Source: DUUI01 sp964345765 | GTDB lineage: Bacteria > Bacillota_I > Bacilli_A > Erysipelotrichales > Erysipelotrichaceae | Reading direction: 5' to 3' | Assembly (NCBI GenBank): GCA_964345765.1 | Contig: CAYFSJ010000023.1 | Coordinates: 1 to 22,176, forward strand | Length of the DNA stretch: 22,176 bases | Shown here: positions 22,161-22,176 of the stretch, in pieces | Layout: each line of letters begins with the position of its first letter | Numbering within the stretch: the first letter of the stretch is position 1 | Program-made: the position numbers and the translations under genes | The notes under the pieces: model-generated | The model's input: only the letters and a program-made list of their open reading frames with translations | Databases searched by the model: none | What the model was told of the DNA's origin: nothing

Positions 22161-22176
22161 TTAGGCTCTAGATGAA
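22161..22176 (-). CDS. Possible C-terminus of a gene entering from the right
   Basis: On the minus strand the last bases can be read as codons for Ser-Ser-Arg-Ala followed by tandem stops TAA TAA (22163-22158), then a terminator. Only four codons are visible, so neither frame nor product can be confirmed. Confidence 0.2.

Overview
This is an AT-rich chromosomal window with short intergenic gaps, many start/stop overlaps, AGGAGG-type ribosome binding sites and consensus sigma-A promoters. TGA is a normal stop codon (infB, nusB and xseA all end in it), so the genetic code is standard. Gene content and order (infB-rbfA, truB-ribF, yqhY-nusB, xseA-xseB-ispA-dxs, recN, xerD-deoB, cmk-der-hup) point to a low-GC Bacillota or a walled/Mollicutes-related lineage such as the Turicibacter, Haloplasma, Izemoplasma or Acholeplasma groups. 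No sporulation gene, tRNA, rRNA, CRISPR array, prophage or insertion sequence was seen.

Layout. 1-720: end of infB and rbfA, closed by a terminator. 721-2044: a decayed glycerol dehydrogenase gene with intact promoter and RBS. 2045-4560 (minus): a three-gene polar amino acid ABC importer behind a lysine riboswitch with its own terminator. 4577-6357: truB-ribF, from a promoter that shares its -35 DNA with the divergent riboswitch promoter and appears to give a leaderless truB mRNA. 6362-16987: a long plus-strand block (Asp23-family gene, nusB, xseA, xseB, ispA, a dxs-like gene, recN, dinB, xerD, deoB, a DJ-1/PfpI gene), mostly overlapping, ending at a strong terminator. 16991-22176 (minus): a small frame-broken membrane ORF, a YugP-type zinc peptidase, HU, der, cmk, an unknown acidic tail-anchored protein, and a riboflavin transporter controlled by an FMN riboswitch.

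How the genes fit together. The plus-strand block mixes transcription/ribosome support (NusB), DNA repair and recombination (ExoVII, RecN, Pol IV, XerD), isoprenoid synthesis (IspA) and nucleoside salvage (DeoB). RibU imports riboflavin and RibF converts it to FMN and FAD, and FMN feeds back on ribU through the riboswitch. The lysine riboswitch implies that the amino acid importer carries lysine.

Most notable. The dxs-like gene keeps a full-length open frame, but essentially every catalytic and thiamine-diphosphate-binding residue of DXS is replaced, so it looks like a pseudoenzyme. gldA has two separate lesions, a nonsense codon and loss of the GGGK NAD-binding motif. truB appears leaderless with a shared -35 region. 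An acidic, C-terminally anchored protein of unknown function lies upstream of cmk. The rest is largely standard housekeeping, and I did not find a convincing new multi-gene system.
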